DNA of 60,527 nucleotides from Imbroritus primus (GTDB lineage: Bacteria; Pseudomonadota; Gammaproteobacteria; Burkholderiales; Burkholderiaceae): contig AKCV02000013.1 of assembly GCA_000272025.2 (NCBI GenBank), positions 1 through 60,527 on the forward strand. The letters run 5' to 3'. The number at the start of each line of letters is the position of its first letter. Position 1 is the first letter of the stretch. The position numbers were made by a program, and so were the translations under genes. Of the stretch, positions 1 to 9,468 are shown in pieces. The notes below the pieces were generated by a model. The model was not told the origin of the DNA and ran no database searches. It saw only the letters and a list, made by a program, of their open reading frames with translations.

Positions 1-339
1 TGAATAGTGAAACGAACCGAAAACTAGTGTGTCTTCGCGTTCTGTAAAATTTGTTAACTAAATTGACGAATCTTATGTCCCTGATAGATGCAATAGCGGA
101 GAGGAATTCAGATATATTTTTCTCTGATCAAAGCAATTCTTACGTTGCGTAGTTGCGACGCGGATTGCGAGCCTGGGATCGTTGTGACGCGTTTTGGATG
201 ACGCTGTGTGAGGTAGTGTGAACGATGCGATGCGACACGATACGGAGCGCGCCGCGAGGCATGCTGTGAAGCGACGTGAGATGAGATGGCCGTCGGCACC
301 CAATGCATGCCGGCCCGGCGTTACGACGGCTGCTCGCGT
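1..339. other. Left-edge stretch with no supportable gene
   Basis: The first 130 bases or so are AT-rich and the rest is GC-rich. A reading frame open from base 3 ends at a TAA near base 47 and could be the last codons of a gene outside the window, but 14 codons are too few to identify. Longer open frames here are shadows of the minus-strand gene that ends at base 340. I see no RNA gene or clear terminator. Confidence 0.4.
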
Positions 340-954
340 TCAGCCGTTGACGTGCGGATGCCGTTGCGGGCTGGCGATGAACCCGAAGCAGGGCGCGATT
401 TCGTCTGCGCGGATGCGGCCGATTGGCAGATGTTTACCGTCGGGTAGGGCGAGGTCGCCGGGGCTGGCGTCCGCGTCGTCTTCATCGTACCCGTCGCGCC
501 AGGCGATGCAGGTTTCGATGGCTTGCAAATCTGTATCGCTGAGCAGTGCAATATGCCGATGCCGCGCTGATTGCCCGTGGATGCCGTCGAGCGTGCCGGC
601 CAGCAGCAGATTGCCCTGCTCATCCATCAGGCACGTCTCGACGTGTAGCGGATCACCGGTCATCACAGTGAAGCGGCCGGCGTGGAAGTGCGCGACCCAC
701 GGGGTGTATTCCAGTTCGACAAAAACCCGTTGCGGGCCATTCTGGAAGAACCAGCGGCCGTCGGTATCGCACTGATAGTTGCGCGCGATGAACTGCACGA
801 GGCCGTCATGGCGGATCGGGTCGCCAGCTGCGCCTGCCTGCTGTGCGGCATCGTCGCGCATGCGCCACTGGCCGCGCCGGTCGAGTGCGAGCCAGCCGAA
901 GCAGTTCGGTACATCGGGCCATTTGCGCATGGCCTGTTTGACGATGTCATCCAT
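340..954 (-). CDS. Conserved hypothetical protein, about 204 aa (DUF2944-type?)
   Basis: This soluble-looking protein has no signal peptide or membrane segment. It opens MDDIVKQAMRKWPDVPNCFG, followed by a region rich in W, D and H that suggests a compact globular domain. The N-terminus resembles a family of unknown function common in Burkholderiales (DUF2944 from memory, not verified). I chose the ATG at 954 because the sequence upstream in the same frame is low-complexity shadow of the neighbouring hydrolase. The start overlaps the 3' end of that hydrolase gene by 8 bases, so the two are probably one transcript and translationally coupled. The function is unknown; nothing in it resembles a catalytic motif that I recognise. 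Confidence 0.8.
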   Translation of the reverse strand: MDDIVKQAMRKWPDVPNCFGWLALDRRGQWRMRDDAAQQAGAAGDPIRHDGLVQFIARNYQCDTDGRWFFQNGPQRVFVELEYTPWVAHFHAGRFTVMTGDPLHVETCLMDEQGNLLLAGTLDGIHGQSARHRHIALLSDTDLQAIETCIAWRDGYDEDDADASPGDLALPDGKHLPIGRIRADEIAPCFGFIASPQRHPHVNG

Positions 955-2059
955 GGGCGGTCTCCGTGTCTGTCGTGCGCGCGGTAGCGATCGATGGCGT
1001 TGCGCATGCATCGAAGAAACGCAGCGCGCGCAGCGGTAGCCAGTTGGACTGGCCCAGCGGCGGAAGGTGCCCGCGCCAGCCGGCATGGCGGGCGAAGAAG
1101 CCGACGTGGCCGCCGTGCGCGGGCTGGGAGAGTGTGACGGCGGGCGAGACATCCGCGCTGCGTGGCAGGGCCGCGGCTGGCAGGAAGGGGTCGTTGCGTG
1201 CGTTCAGCACCAGCGTCGGCACGGTGATGGCGTCGAGCACGAGCTTGCCCGAGGCGCGGTGCCAGTAGTCGTCGGTATCCCGATAGCCATGCAGCGGGGC
1301 GGTGACGATATTGTCGAAGGCATACAGGTCGCGGCTCTTGAGCATGGCATCGGCATCGAACAGGCCGGGATACTGCCTGAGTTTGGCAAGCGCCTTGGTC
1401 TTGAGCGTCTGCAGGAACATGCGCGTGTAGAGCATGTTGAAACCGCGCGACAGCGCGATGCCGCCCGCCGTGAGATCGAGTGGCGCGGAGACGGAGGCCG
1501 CGGCCGTGACGAACGCGGCGTCTTCCTGGCGTTCACCGAGAAAACGCAGCAGCGCATTGCCGCCGAGCGAGATGCCGACGACAAACAACGGACGACGCGT
1601 GGCGGCGCAATGCGTCTGGTACAGGCGGCGCAGGACCCAGTCGATTTCGTCGCCGTCGCCGGAATGGTAAAAGCGCGGGGCGAGATTGAGCGATCCCGAA
1701 CAACCGCGAAAGTGCACCACCACGCCTTCCCACTGGCGCGCCGCCAGCGCCGCCGTGAGGCCGCGCGCATAGTGGCTTGCGGAGCTGCCTTCGAGTCCAT
1801 GGAACAGCACCACCAGCGGGGTGTCGGTCACGCAGGCATGCGTGCTCCAGTCAAGGTCGATGAAGTCGCCATCGGGCGTGTCCCAGCGTTCGCGCCGGTA
1901 ATGCACGCGCGGCGCGGGCATCAGGCGGGCAGGGATGATCGTTTGCGCATGGCCGCCGGGTAGCCACCAGGGCGCAGCGCAGGTGTCGTCGAAAGGAAAG
2001 CCGGGATCGGGAGGTGCGGTCACGGAATGGGGGCTCTGCCGGCTGAGGGGCGCGATCAA
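947..2059 (-). CDS. YheT-family alpha/beta hydrolase
   Basis: A 370-aa member of the YheT/AB-hydrolase-4 family of predicted esterases or lipases. Near the N-terminus is the family signature WWLPGGHAQTI (about residues 31-41). The oxyanion-hole region FHGLEGSS lies near 86-93, and the nucleophile elbow GISLGG places Ser164 as catalytic serine. A plausible acid is Asp289 in LNARNDPF, and His317 in HGGHVGFF completes the triad. No signal peptide is evident, so it is probably cytoplasmic. The physiological substrate of this family is not established. The gene overlaps the downstream hypothetical gene by 8 bases. Confidence 0.9.
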   Translation of the reverse strand: MIAPLSRQSPHSVTAPPDPGFPFDDTCAAPWWLPGGHAQTIIPARLMPAPRVHYRRERWDTPDGDFIDLDWSTHACVTDTPLVVLFHGLEGSSASHYARGLTAALAARQWEGVVVHFRGCSGSLNLAPRFYHSGDGDEIDWVLRRLYQTHCAATRRPLFVVGISLGGNALLRFLGERQEDAAFVTAAASVSAPLDLTAGGIALSRGFNMLYTRMFLQTLKTKALAKLRQYPGLFDADAMLKSRDLYAFDNIVTAPLHGYRDTDDYWHRASGKLVLDAITVPTLVLNARNDPFLPAAALPRSADVSPAVTLSQPAHGGHVGFFARHAGWRGHLPPLGQSNWLPLRALRFFDACATPSIATARTTDTETAHG

Positions 2060-2156
2060 ATTGAAGCGATGCGGTTCTGGTTAGACCAGCAGCCGCAGGC
2101 AGGACTGCGGCACGGCACGGCCAGACAACCACGCCAGATCATGTTGCTCGCGCCGC

Positions 2157-2606
2157 TCAATGCATCGAGTGCCGTACCGGCGTCCCGATGCCATCAGCGC
2201 TGACCAGTTGCGTTTCGCTGGCGGGGCTGCAGTGGATATGGCTGAAACGCCAGCCTTCATGGTTCTGCATCAGCACGTAGGTGGTGTGCACGTACAGGTC
2301 GGCCTCGATGGCATCGAGGTTGAAGCGCATGGCTTCGGTGGCCTGGAACACCGAGACGCCGAGCGTGGAGGTGCTTTCGATGCCGACGGTTTCGATCCAC
2401 ACCGGCTGGTTTTCGAGCAGGGTGGTGAATACGGTGCGCAGCCGCTCCAGCCCGACCACGCGCTGTCCGTCCGGCAGGATGCAGCTGACCGATTCGTCGT
2501 CCAGCCAGAGCCGCAGCACGGCCTCGGCATCGCGCCGCTTCATGGCTTCGCGGAACGACTCCAGGGTGTCCTCGGCGGCTTCGAACAGGCGGGCGAAACG
2601 TGGCAT
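2157..2606 (-). CDS. NTF2-like / SnoaL-type nuclear transport factor 2 family protein
   Basis: A 149-aa protein with the pattern of the NTF2-like fold: an N-terminal helix (FREAMKRRDAEAVLRLWLDD), a central segment typical of DUF4440/SnoaL proteins (the LPDGQRVVGLERLRTVF region), and a closing beta-rich part with WRFSHIHCSPA. Such proteins are small cone-shaped dimers that bind or isomerise small molecules, or simply act as scaffolds; no specific substrate can be read here. It lies 30 bases downstream of waaF on the same strand, so it is probably the second gene of that transcript, but a role in LPS synthesis is not implied by the sequence. Confidence 0.8.
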   Translation of the reverse strand: MPRFARLFEAAEDTLESFREAMKRRDAEAVLRLWLDDESVSCILPDGQRVVGLERLRTVFTTLLENQPVWIETVGIESTSTLGVSVFQATEAMRFNLDAIEADLYVHTTYVLMQNHEGWRFSHIHCSPASETQLVSADGIGTPVRHSMH

Positions 2607-2636
2607 GTGATGGGCTCGAAAGATGGGCGCGTAAGG

Positions 2637-3659
2637 TCAGGAACGCTGCAGCAGCTTGCGCAGTTCGACAAAGATCATCTCGGGGCCGATCTGCTTCAGG
2701 CAGTTGAGGTGACCGAGCGGGCACTCGCGCGCGAAGCACGGGCTGCACTCCAGCTGCAACCACATGATACTCGCAGCGGGCGAGAGCGGCGGGGTGTGGC
2801 GCGGATCGCTGGAGCCAAACACCGCGACCTGCGGACGGCCCAGCGCGGCGGTCACGTGCATCAGCCCGGAGTCGTTGCAGACGGCCGCCTCGGAGCGTGC
2901 CAGCAGGTCGATGGCGTCATCCAGGCTGGTTTGCCCGCAGAGGTTGCGCACGAACGGCGCGCGGTTGACGATTTCCTCGGCGATGGCTGAATCCTTTGAG
3001 GAGCCCAGGGCGATGATCTGGGTGTACGGATAGGCGCGGCGCAGCATCTGCGCCAGTTCGGCGAAGTGCTCGGCGGGCCAGCGCTTGGCACTGCCGTATT
3101 CCGCGCCGGGGCAGAAGCTGATGACGCGCGTGTGGTGGTCGATGCCGAAGCGCGTGGCGGTGTCGCCAACCTGTTGCGGCGAGGCCTTCAGCACCGGATC
3201 CGTCAGTGTCTCGGGCAGGCGTGCGCCAGGCTTGAGCCCGAGCGCGGCGTAGTGCGACACCATCGGTGGGCGTGACTTGCGTGGCGGGTTGGCGTGGCGC
3301 ACATTCAGCAGGCCCCAGCGCGCCTCGCCGCGATAGCCGATGCGCAGCGGAATGCCGGCCAGCCACGGAATGAGCGCCGACTTGAGCGAGTTGGGCAGGA
3401 TGTAGGCGGCGTCGTACTGCTCGCCCTTGAGCTGCTGCGCGAACATCATGCGCGCGCCGAGCTGCAGCTTGCCGTGCGCCAGTTCGGTCGGAAATACTTG
3501 CGTGATCTCCGGCATGCGCGCCAGCACCGGCGCGACCCATTTGGGCGCCAGGACATCGAGCTGCAGGCGCGGTTGCCGTGCTTTGAGTAGCGCGAACAGC
3601 GGCTGCGCCATCAGCGCATCGCCGATCCAGTTGGGGGCGACGATCAGGGCTTTTTTCAT
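2637..3659 (-). CDS. waaF: Lipopolysaccharide heptosyltransferase II
   Basis: A 340-aa family-9 glycosyltransferase that adds the second L-glycero-D-manno-heptose to the LPS inner core at the cytoplasmic face of the inner membrane. Diagnostic segments are the N-terminal APNWIGDALMAQPLFALL, a central FCPGAEYGSAKRWPAEHFAEL that matches the ADP-heptose binding region, and the C-terminal CNDSGLMHVTAALGRPQVA with FGSSDPRHTPP. The length is normal for WaaF. The CPLGHLNCL cysteine-containing tail is usual for this family. The NTF2-like gene follows closely; a CHCC zinc-finger gene and ilvE lie upstream on the same strand after a 186-base gap. Confidence 0.95.
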   Translation of the reverse strand: MKKALIVAPNWIGDALMAQPLFALLKARQPRLQLDVLAPKWVAPVLARMPEITQVFPTELAHGKLQLGARMMFAQQLKGEQYDAAYILPNSLKSALIPWLAGIPLRIGYRGEARWGLLNVRHANPPRKSRPPMVSHYAALGLKPGARLPETLTDPVLKASPQQVGDTATRFGIDHHTRVISFCPGAEYGSAKRWPAEHFAELAQMLRRAYPYTQIIALGSSKDSAIAEEIVNRAPFVRNLCGQTSLDDAIDLLARSEAAVCNDSGLMHVTAALGRPQVAVFGSSDPRHTPPLSPAASIMWLQLECSPCFARECPLGHLNCLKQIGPEMIFVELRKLLQRS

Positions 3660-3845
3660 ATCAGGGTAGCCCCATACTGAAACATGGCTCCCTCGGGAAG
3701 CAGCGACCCGCGTAGCGGTGGAGCGTAGTGGCTATTCTTCATGATGGGACCGGGCGCATGCGTGCGCCGCACTGTCGCGGATCGAATCCCGCCCCGCTGG
3801 CCCGTGGGCCGCGAGACCGGTAGAAGGAGCGGACGCGTGGCGCGC

Positions 3846-4061
3846 TCAGTGGTGACCCTTCAGCACCGTGCCCGGCTTGAGCCGGTACACCGTGCCGCAG
3901 TACGGGCATTTGGCGTCGCCGGATGCTTCCAGCGGCAGGAACACACGCGGATGGTAGCTCCACGCCGGCGTGTTGCGGTTGGGACAATGGAGTGGAATGT
4001 CATCGGCGCCGATTTCGACGAAGGCATCGGGTCCGGCGGTTTTCTGTTGAGCTTGTGTCAT
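3846..4061 (-). CDS. CHCC-type zinc-finger protein
   Basis: A 71-aa protein with a C-terminal zinc ribbon: His/Cys in PLHCPNRN, the His of SYHPRVFL, and Cys pair KCPYCGTVYRL. This matches the zf-CHCC domain found in small proteobacterial proteins related to the NDUFS6 accessory subunit of mitochondrial complex I; the bacterial role is poorly defined. The ATG at 4061 sits 14 bases after the ilvE stop, so the two genes are probably co-transcribed, as is common in beta-proteobacteria. Sequence upstream in the same frame is shadow of ilvE and was excluded. Confidence 0.9.
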   Translation of the reverse strand: MTQAQQKTAGPDAFVEIGADDIPLHCPNRNTPAWSYHPRVFLPLEASGDAKCPYCGTVYRLKPGTVLKGHH

Positions 4062-4075
4062 GGTTCGCGTACGTG

Positions 4076-4996
4076 TCACACCAGGGTGAGCCAGTGGCGG
4101 TATTTCGGATTCTTGCCGGCAACGGCGGCAAAGAAGGTTTCCTGAATCTGCTTGGTGATGGGGCCGCGCGCGCCGCTGCCGATTTCGCGGTCGTCGAGCG
4201 AACGGATCGGCGTGATTTCGGCGGCGGTGCCGGAGAAGAAGGCTTCGTCCGCGCAGTACATCTCGTCGCGCGTGATGCGTTTCTCGCGCACCGGGATGCC
4301 GAGGTCGGTGGCGATCTGCAGCACCGAGTTGCGCGTGATGCCATCCAGGCACGAGGCCAGGTCTGGCGTGTAGATGGTGCCGTCGCGTACCACGAACACG
4401 TTCTCGCCCGAACCTTCGCTCACATAGCCTTCGGTGTCGAGCAGCAGGGCTTCGTCATAGCCGAGCGCAGTGGCTTCCTGGTTGGCGAGGATCGAGTTGA
4501 TGTAGTAGCCCGAGGCCTTGGCGCGCACCAGCGAGACGTTGACGTGGTGGCGCGTGAACGACGAGGTCTTGACGCGGATGCCTTGCGCCAGCGCTTCTTC
4601 GCCGAGGTAGGCGCCCCACGACCAGGCTGCGATGGCGGTGTGGATGGTGTTGTCGCGCGCCGAGATGCCGAGTTTTTCCGAGCCGACCCAGATCAGCGGG
4701 CGCAGGTAGCATGATTCGAGTTTGTTGGCGCGCACCACTTCGCACTGCGCAGCCATCAGCGTATCGGCGTCGTAGCCGACCTTCATCTGGAAGATCTTGG
4801 CGGAATTGAGCAGGCGGCGGGTGTGTTCCTGCAGGCGGAAGATTGCCGTGCCTTCCGGCGTCTTGTAGGCACGCACGCCCTCGAACACGGCCATGCCGTA
4901 GTGCAGCGAATGCGTGAGCACGTGCACGTTGGCGCTGCGCCAGTCAACGAGTTTGCCATCCATCCAGATACTGCCGTCGCGGTCGGCCATTGACAT
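4076..4996 (-). CDS. ilvE: Branched-chain amino acid aminotransferase
   Basis: A 306-aa fold-type IV PLP aminotransferase that performs the last step of valine, leucine and isoleucine synthesis (and the first of their breakdown), using glutamate/2-oxoglutarate. Hallmarks are HSLHYGMAVFEGVRAY near the N-terminus, the segment RAKASGYYINSILANQEA that carries the PLP lysine, and EGSGENVFVVRDG. I chose the ATG at 4996 because an AGGAG ribosome-binding site lies just upstream; the open frame extends 75 codons further but that part is non-coding in character. The azlC/azlD branched-chain amino-acid exporter is transcribed divergently, which gives a coherent functional pair. Confidence 0.96.
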   Translation of the reverse strand: MSMADRDGSIWMDGKLVDWRSANVHVLTHSLHYGMAVFEGVRAYKTPEGTAIFRLQEHTRRLLNSAKIFQMKVGYDADTLMAAQCEVVRANKLESCYLRPLIWVGSEKLGISARDNTIHTAIAAWSWGAYLGEEALAQGIRVKTSSFTRHHVNVSLVRAKASGYYINSILANQEATALGYDEALLLDTEGYVSEGSGENVFVVRDGTIYTPDLASCLDGITRNSVLQIATDLGIPVREKRITRDEMYCADEAFFSGTAAEITPIRSLDDREIGSGARGPITKQIQETFFAAVAGKNPKYRHWLTLV

Positions 4997-5036
4997 GCGC
5001 TTCTCCTGTTCCTGTGTGCGGGGTGCAAAGCATTGC

Positions 5037-5065
5037 ATTATAAGCCGCCAGCACCGATTTGTGCG
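5037..5065 (-). promoter_or_regulatory. Predicted sigma-70 promoter of ilvE
   Basis: On the minus strand a perfect -10 hexamer TATAAT occupies 5042-5037, 40 bases upstream of the ilvE start codon. The -35 position at 17-bp spacing reads CGCACA, which keeps only the ACA half of the consensus. The -10 is convincing; the -35 is weak, so an activator could be involved. Confidence 0.5.
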
Positions 5066-5215
5066 CCGGAAGGCGACGCGGCGGACGGGGGTGGCATGGT
5101 GGTGTGGACGCCATGCCGCATGTGCCGATGTGGTGTATCGGGATGCTCCTCCATACCATGATCGCGCCATGTGGCGCGGGGTGTCCCGGGTTATACTCGC
5201 GGCTTCCCTCCCTTG

Positions 5216-6205
5216 ATGCAACCGGTCGTTTCATCCATGAATCCCCCGCGGTGGTTCGCGCTTCTGCGCATGCGGCTCCTGGCCCTGTTCCAGGCGCAGT
5301 TTCAGGGCGATCGACCGCGTGGCGTGCCGGGAACGCTCCGCGACCGGGTGTGGGTCACCTTGTGGGCCGGGCGCCCGCAGATCGAGCGGACCCATTTCCT
5401 CGAGGGTGTGCGGGCCTTCGTGCCAACCATTCCGGCGGTGTTTTCCTGGGGGCTGGTGACCGGCATCGCCATGAGCAAGTCGGTGCTCACGGTGCCGCAG
5501 GCAATCGTCATGTCGCTGTTCCTGTATGCCGGCGCGGCGCAACTGGCCATCCTGCCGCTGATGGCAGCCGGCCTGCCGATCTGGACCTCGCTGCTCACCG
5601 CCATGCTGGTCAACCTGCGCTTTATTATCACCAGTGCCGCGCTGCAGCCGCATTTCGCCTATCTGCCCTTTCTGCGCCGCACCCTGCTGGGCTCGTTCAA
5701 CGGCGACATCACCTTCGTGCTGTTCATGGCGCGCTACACGGAACCGGGCTACGCGCCGGGCAAGCAGGGGTATTTCTGGGGCATTGCGGTCACTAACTTC
5801 GTGACCTGGCAGGTCGCCAGCATTCTCGGCATTCTCGTGGCGAGCGTCTTCCCGGAGTCGTGGGGTGTCGGCCTGGCCGGCACGCTGGCGCTGATCCCGG
5901 TGATGGTGTCGACCATCCGTTCACGCTCGAGCCTGCTGGCGGTCGGGGTCGCGGCGGTGCTGTCGCTGCTGCTGTTCGATCTGCCATACCGGCTGAGTCT
6001 GGTGGCGGCGGTGATCGGCGCGATTGCCATCGGCATGGCTGGCGACGAACTGGCCGACCGCGCCACGCTGCGGGCGATCCATCGGCATGCGCATGACGGG
6101 GATGATGACGGCGCAGCAGATGGCAACGTCGGGAGGGCGGGTAGCGCGTATCACGCGGATAACACGCATCGCGGATCCGGCAATGGTCGTGAGGAGCGGT
6201 CATGA
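5216..6205 (+). CDS. azlC: AzlC-family branched-chain amino acid permease (large subunit)
   Basis: An inner-membrane protein of the AzlC family, which exports branched-chain amino acids together with the small subunit AzlD. The family core spans FLEGVRAFVPTIPAVFSWGL, the hydrophobic stretch with LFLYAGAAQLAILPL, the NLRFIITSAALQPHF segment and several further membrane helices. The C-terminal 40 residues are hydrophilic and rich in D, G and H, and are longer than usual. The start is uncertain: ATG codons at 5216 and 5237 are both possible and neither has a strong ribosome-binding site. The stop overlaps the azlD start by 4 bases, so the subunits are translationally coupled. Confidence 0.9.
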   Translation: MQPVVSSMNPPRWFALLRMRLLALFQAQFQGDRPRGVPGTLRDRVWVTLWAGRPQIERTHFLEGVRAFVPTIPAVFSWGLVTGIAMSKSVLTVPQAIVMSLFLYAGAAQLAILPLMAAGLPIWTSLLTAMLVNLRFIITSAALQPHFAYLPFLRRTLLGSFNGDITFVLFMARYTEPGYAPGKQGYFWGIAVTNFVTWQVASILGILVASVFPESWGVGLAGTLALIPVMVSTIRSRSSLLAVGVAAVLSLLLFDLPYRLSLVAAVIGAIAIGMAGDELADRATLRAIHRHAHDGDDDGAADGNVGRAGSAYHADNTHRGSGNGREERS

Positions 6206-6525
6206 GCGCGCTGGAAATCTGGATCCTGATCGCGCTGCTGACGGTGATGACCATCCTCACACGCGCCATGTTTGTGATGTTCGGGTCGCACGTGGCGTTG
6301 CCAGACCGCCTGCAGCGCGCTTTGCGGTACGCGCCCGGCGCTGCGCTGGTCGCCATCATCATGCCGGATCTGGCGACGTGGCAGGGGCATCTGGTCCTGG
6401 GGCTCGACAACTACCGCCTGATTGCCGGCGTGGCGGCGATTGCCTTCTATGCCGCCACGCGTCGCATGCTGGCGACCATTGCGCTGGGCATGGCGATCTA
6501 CACGGCGTTGCGGCTGCTGGCCTAG
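6202..6525 (+). CDS. azlD: AzlD-family branched-chain amino acid transport protein (small subunit)
   Basis: A 107-aa membrane protein with about four hydrophobic helices, typical of AzlD, the obligate small partner of AzlC. The core [20 protein letters not shown] and the following [18 protein letters not shown] match the family, including the pattern of Pro residues between helices. The ATGA overlap with azlC fixes the start. It is followed by a 184-base gap before pgk that contains a promoter-like GGGTAAAAT about 40 bases before the pgk start. Confidence 0.9.
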   Translation: MSALEIWILIALLTVMTILTRAMFVMFGSHVALPDRLQRALRYAPGAALVAIIMPDLATWQGHLVLGLDNYRLIAGVAAIAFYAATRRMLATIALGMAIYTALRLLA

Positions 6526-6709
6526 GATGATTCCGCTCCGCTCGGGCGGCGCTGAACCTACCCCCAGGAGTAGGCCGACGGTGTGTCAACAGCGTAGTCC
6601 CGCCCGTACTCATCCGTCGGGGCGGTTTGCAAGGCGATTTTCCGTGGAATACAGGGCGGGATCGGGTAAAATGGCCGTTTCCCAAGAATGCACCGTCCCG
6701 GTTTTCCCC

Positions 6710-7906
6710 ATGACCTCCGTTCTGCGACTTTCCGATCTCATTTCCCAAGGCAAACTCTCTGGCAAGCGTGTATTCATCCGCGCCGATCTGAACGTCCCGC
6801 AAGACGATAGCGGCAAGATCACCGAAGATACGCGCGTACGTGCCTCGGTGCCGGCGATTCGCCAGTGCCTCGATGCCGGCGCCGCCGTTATGGTCACGTC
6901 GCACCTGGGCCGCCCGACCGAGGGCGAATTCAAGCCGGAAGACACGCTCGCCCCGGTGGCGCAGCGCCTGTCGGAACTGCTTGGCTGCGAGGTCAAGCTG
7001 GTGGCGGACTGGGTCGACGGCGTGGATGTTGCCCCCGGCCAGGTCGTGCTGCTCGAGAATTGCCGCGTCAACAAGGGCGAGAAGAAAAACGACGACGCGC
7101 TGGCGCAGAAGATGGCCAAGCTGTGCGACGTCTATGTCAACGATGCCTTCGGCACCGCCCACCGTGCGGAAGCCACCACCCACGGCATCGCCAAGTTTGC
7201 CCCGGTCGCCTGCGCCGGCCCGCTGCTGGCGGCCGAGATCGATGCGCTGGGCAAGGCGCTGGGCCAGCCGGCGCGGCCGCTGGTGGCCATCGTCGCCGGC
7301 TCCAAGGTTTCCTCCAAGCTCACCATCCTCAAGGCGCTGGCCGACAAGGTCGACAACCTGATCGTCGGCGGCGGCATCGCCAATACCTTCATGGTCGCGG
7401 CTGGACTGAACATCGGCAAGTCGCTGGTCGAGGCCGACCTGGTGGCCGAAGCACGCGCCATCATGGACATCATGGCGGCCCGCGGTGCCTCGGTGCCGAT
7501 CCCGACCGACGTGGTGTGCGCCAAGGAATTCAGCGCCACGGCTACGGCCACCGTCAAGGATGTCAAGGACATCGCCGACGACGACATGATCCTCGACATC
7601 GGCCCGCAGACCGCGCAGCGCCTGGCCGAACAGCTCAAGTCGGCCGGTACCATCGTGTGGAACGGCCCGGTGGGCGTGTTCGAGTTCGAGCAGTTCGGCC
7701 ACGGCACGCGCGTGCTGGCCGAAGCCATCGCCGCTTCGCCGGCCTTCTCCATTGCCGGCGGCGGCGACACGCTCGCAGCCATCGCCAAGTACAACATTGC
7801 AGACCGCGTCGGCTATATCTCCACCGGCGGCGGCGCCTTCCTGGAATTCCTCGAGGGCAAGAAGCTGCCGGCCCTGGCCGTGCTGGAACAGCGCGCGGCA
7901 GCGTGA
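6710..7906 (+). CDS. pgk: Phosphoglycerate kinase
   Basis: A 398-aa cytoplasmic enzyme that interconverts 1,3-bisphosphoglycerate plus ADP and 3-phosphoglycerate plus ATP in glycolysis, gluconeogenesis and the Calvin cycle. Signatures: the N-terminal [37 protein letters not shown], the nucleotide-side [36 protein letters not shown] and the closing [19 protein letters not shown]. The ATG at 6710 gives a start right at the conserved beginning; the long open frame upstream is non-coding. It heads a same-strand run of pyk and fba, and the three are spaced by 50-60 bases. Confidence 0.97.
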   Translation: MTSVLRLSDLISQGKLSGKRVFIRADLNVPQDDSGKITEDTRVRASVPAIRQCLDAGAAVMVTSHLGRPTEGEFKPEDTLAPVAQRLSELLGCEVKLVADWVDGVDVAPGQVVLLENCRVNKGEKKNDDALAQKMAKLCDVYVNDAFGTAHRAEATTHGIAKFAPVACAGPLLAAEIDALGKALGQPARPLVAIVAGSKVSSKLTILKALADKVDNLIVGGGIANTFMVAAGLNIGKSLVEADLVAEARAIMDIMAARGASVPIPTDVVCAKEFSATATATVKDVKDIADDDMILDIGPQTAQRLAEQLKSAGTIVWNGPVGVFEFEQFGHGTRVLAEAIAASPAFSIAGGGDTLAAIAKYNIADRVGYISTGGGAFLEFLEGKKLPALAVLEQRAAA

Positions 7907-7967
7907 CAGGCGTGGTGTTTCGCTGACCCGGTTTCATTGATGTTTCATTGATTCCACAGGATTGCCC

Positions 7968-9416
7968 ATGAGCAGCCGTGCCACCAAGATCGTTGCGACT
8001 CTCGGCCCGTCGTCGAGTACGCAGGACGTCCTGACCCGGATGATCGAAGCCGGGGTGGATGTGGTCCGGCTCAACTTCTCGCACGGCAGCGCCGATGACC
8101 ATCTGGCGCGGGCGCGCCTGGTGCGCGAGGTGGCGCAGCAGTGCGGGCGGGAAGTGGCGATCATGGCCGACCTGCAGGGTCCGAAGATCCGCATCGGCAA
8201 GTTCGCCAACGGCAAGATCGAATTGCAGGCGGGCGACGCCTTCGTGCTCGACAGCACTTGCCAGGTGGGCGACGAGACGCGCGTCGGCCTGGATTACAAG
8301 GAGTTGCCGCGCGATGTCGGTCCCGGCGACGTGCTGCTGCTCAACGACGGGCTGATCGTGCTCGGCGTGGCGCGCGTGGTGGGGCACGAGATCCACACCA
8401 CCGTGATCGTCGGCGGCGAGCTGTCGAACAGCAAGGGCATCAACCGCCAGGGCGGCGGCCTGTCCGCGCCGGCGCTGACGGCCAAGGACATGGAAGACAT
8501 GAAGACCGCCATGGCGCTCGGCGCTGACTATCTGGCGGTGAGTTTTCCGAAGAGCGCGACCGATATGGAACTGGCGCGCCAGCTGGCCACCGTGGCGGGT
8601 GAACTGCACGCCCACAAGACCAAGCTGATCGCCAAGATCGAGCGGGCCGAGGCCATCCAGCCGGGCGTGCTCGAGAGCATCCTGGCGGCCTCCGACGGCA
8701 TCATGGTGGCACGCGGCGACCTGGCGGTCGAAGTCGGCAATGCCGCCGTGCCGGCACTGCAGAAGCGCATGATCAAGCTGGCCCGCGAGGCCAACAAGCT
8801 GACCATCACGGCGACGCAGATGATGGAGAGCATGATCGTCAATCCGATTCCCACGCGCGCCGAGGTGTCGGACGTGGCCAATGCCGTGCTCGACGGTACC
8901 GACGCCGTGATGCTGTCCGCCGAGACGGCGGCGGGTCGTTACCCCGTGGAAACGGTGCGCGCCATGGCAGCCATCTGCCTGGAAGCGGAAAAATCCGAGG
9001 ATGTGCGGCTCGATGCCGATTTCCTCAACCAGAAATTCTCGCGCATCGACCAGTCGATCGCGATGGGTGCGTTGTTCACCGCCTATCATTTACAGGTAAA
9101 GGCCATCGCCGCGCTGACCGATTCCGGCGCCACGGCCCTGTGGATGAGCCGGCATTCGATCCACGTGCCGATCTACGCCATGACGCCCAACGTGGCCACG
9201 CAGCGCAAGATGGCGCTGTACCGCAACGTCCGTCCGCTGGCGATGGAAACGAGTACCGACCGCGATACCGCGCTGGAGCAGGCCGAAGCGCTGTTGCTTA
9301 GCGAGGGCGTGGTCCAGCCCGGCGATTTCATCGCGCTCACGATTGGCGAGCCGATGGGCCAGCCGGGCGGCACCAATACCCTGAAAATCGTGCGGGTCGG
9401 CACGCATGCGGCTTGA
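7968..9416 (+). CDS. pyk: Pyruvate kinase
   Basis: A 482-aa enzyme that transfers phosphate from phosphoenolpyruvate to ADP at the end of glycolysis. Visible motifs are the opening RATKIVATLGPSS, VVRLNFSHGSADDH, IMADLQGPKIRIG, the active-site LIAKIERAEAIQ containing the catalytic Lys, MVARGDLAVEVG, and the signature TITATQMMESMI. The C-terminal domain contains ALTDSGATALWMSRHS and ends near LKIVRVG. The frame also opens with TTG two codons earlier at 7962, but the ATG at 7968 is the better start. It sits between pgk and fba. Confidence 0.96.
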   Translation: MSSRATKIVATLGPSSSTQDVLTRMIEAGVDVVRLNFSHGSADDHLARARLVREVAQQCGREVAIMADLQGPKIRIGKFANGKIELQAGDAFVLDSTCQVGDETRVGLDYKELPRDVGPGDVLLLNDGLIVLGVARVVGHEIHTTVIVGGELSNSKGINRQGGGLSAPALTAKDMEDMKTAMALGADYLAVSFPKSATDMELARQLATVAGELHAHKTKLIAKIERAEAIQPGVLESILAASDGIMVARGDLAVEVGNAAVPALQKRMIKLAREANKLTITATQMMESMIVNPIPTRAEVSDVANAVLDGTDAVMLSAETAAGRYPVETVRAMAAICLEAEKSEDVRLDADFLNQKFSRIDQSIAMGALFTAYHLQVKAIAALTDSGATALWMSRHSIHVPIYAMTPNVATQRKMALYRNVRPLAMETSTDRDTALEQAEALLLSEGVVQPGDFIALTIGEPMGQPGGTNTLKIVRVGTHAA

Positions 9417-9468
9417 GATGCAAGCCGCTGCGCCGTCCGCCAGACTTATCTTGACTTAAGGAGTTGTC

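Noticed and set aside
3660..3845. tRNA-like sequence (GGATCGAATCC T-arm resemblance)
   Set aside because: Only a T-loop-like piece is seen. No acceptor stem, anticodon arm or CCA end can be paired around it, and the same text reads as ordinary intergenic DNA.
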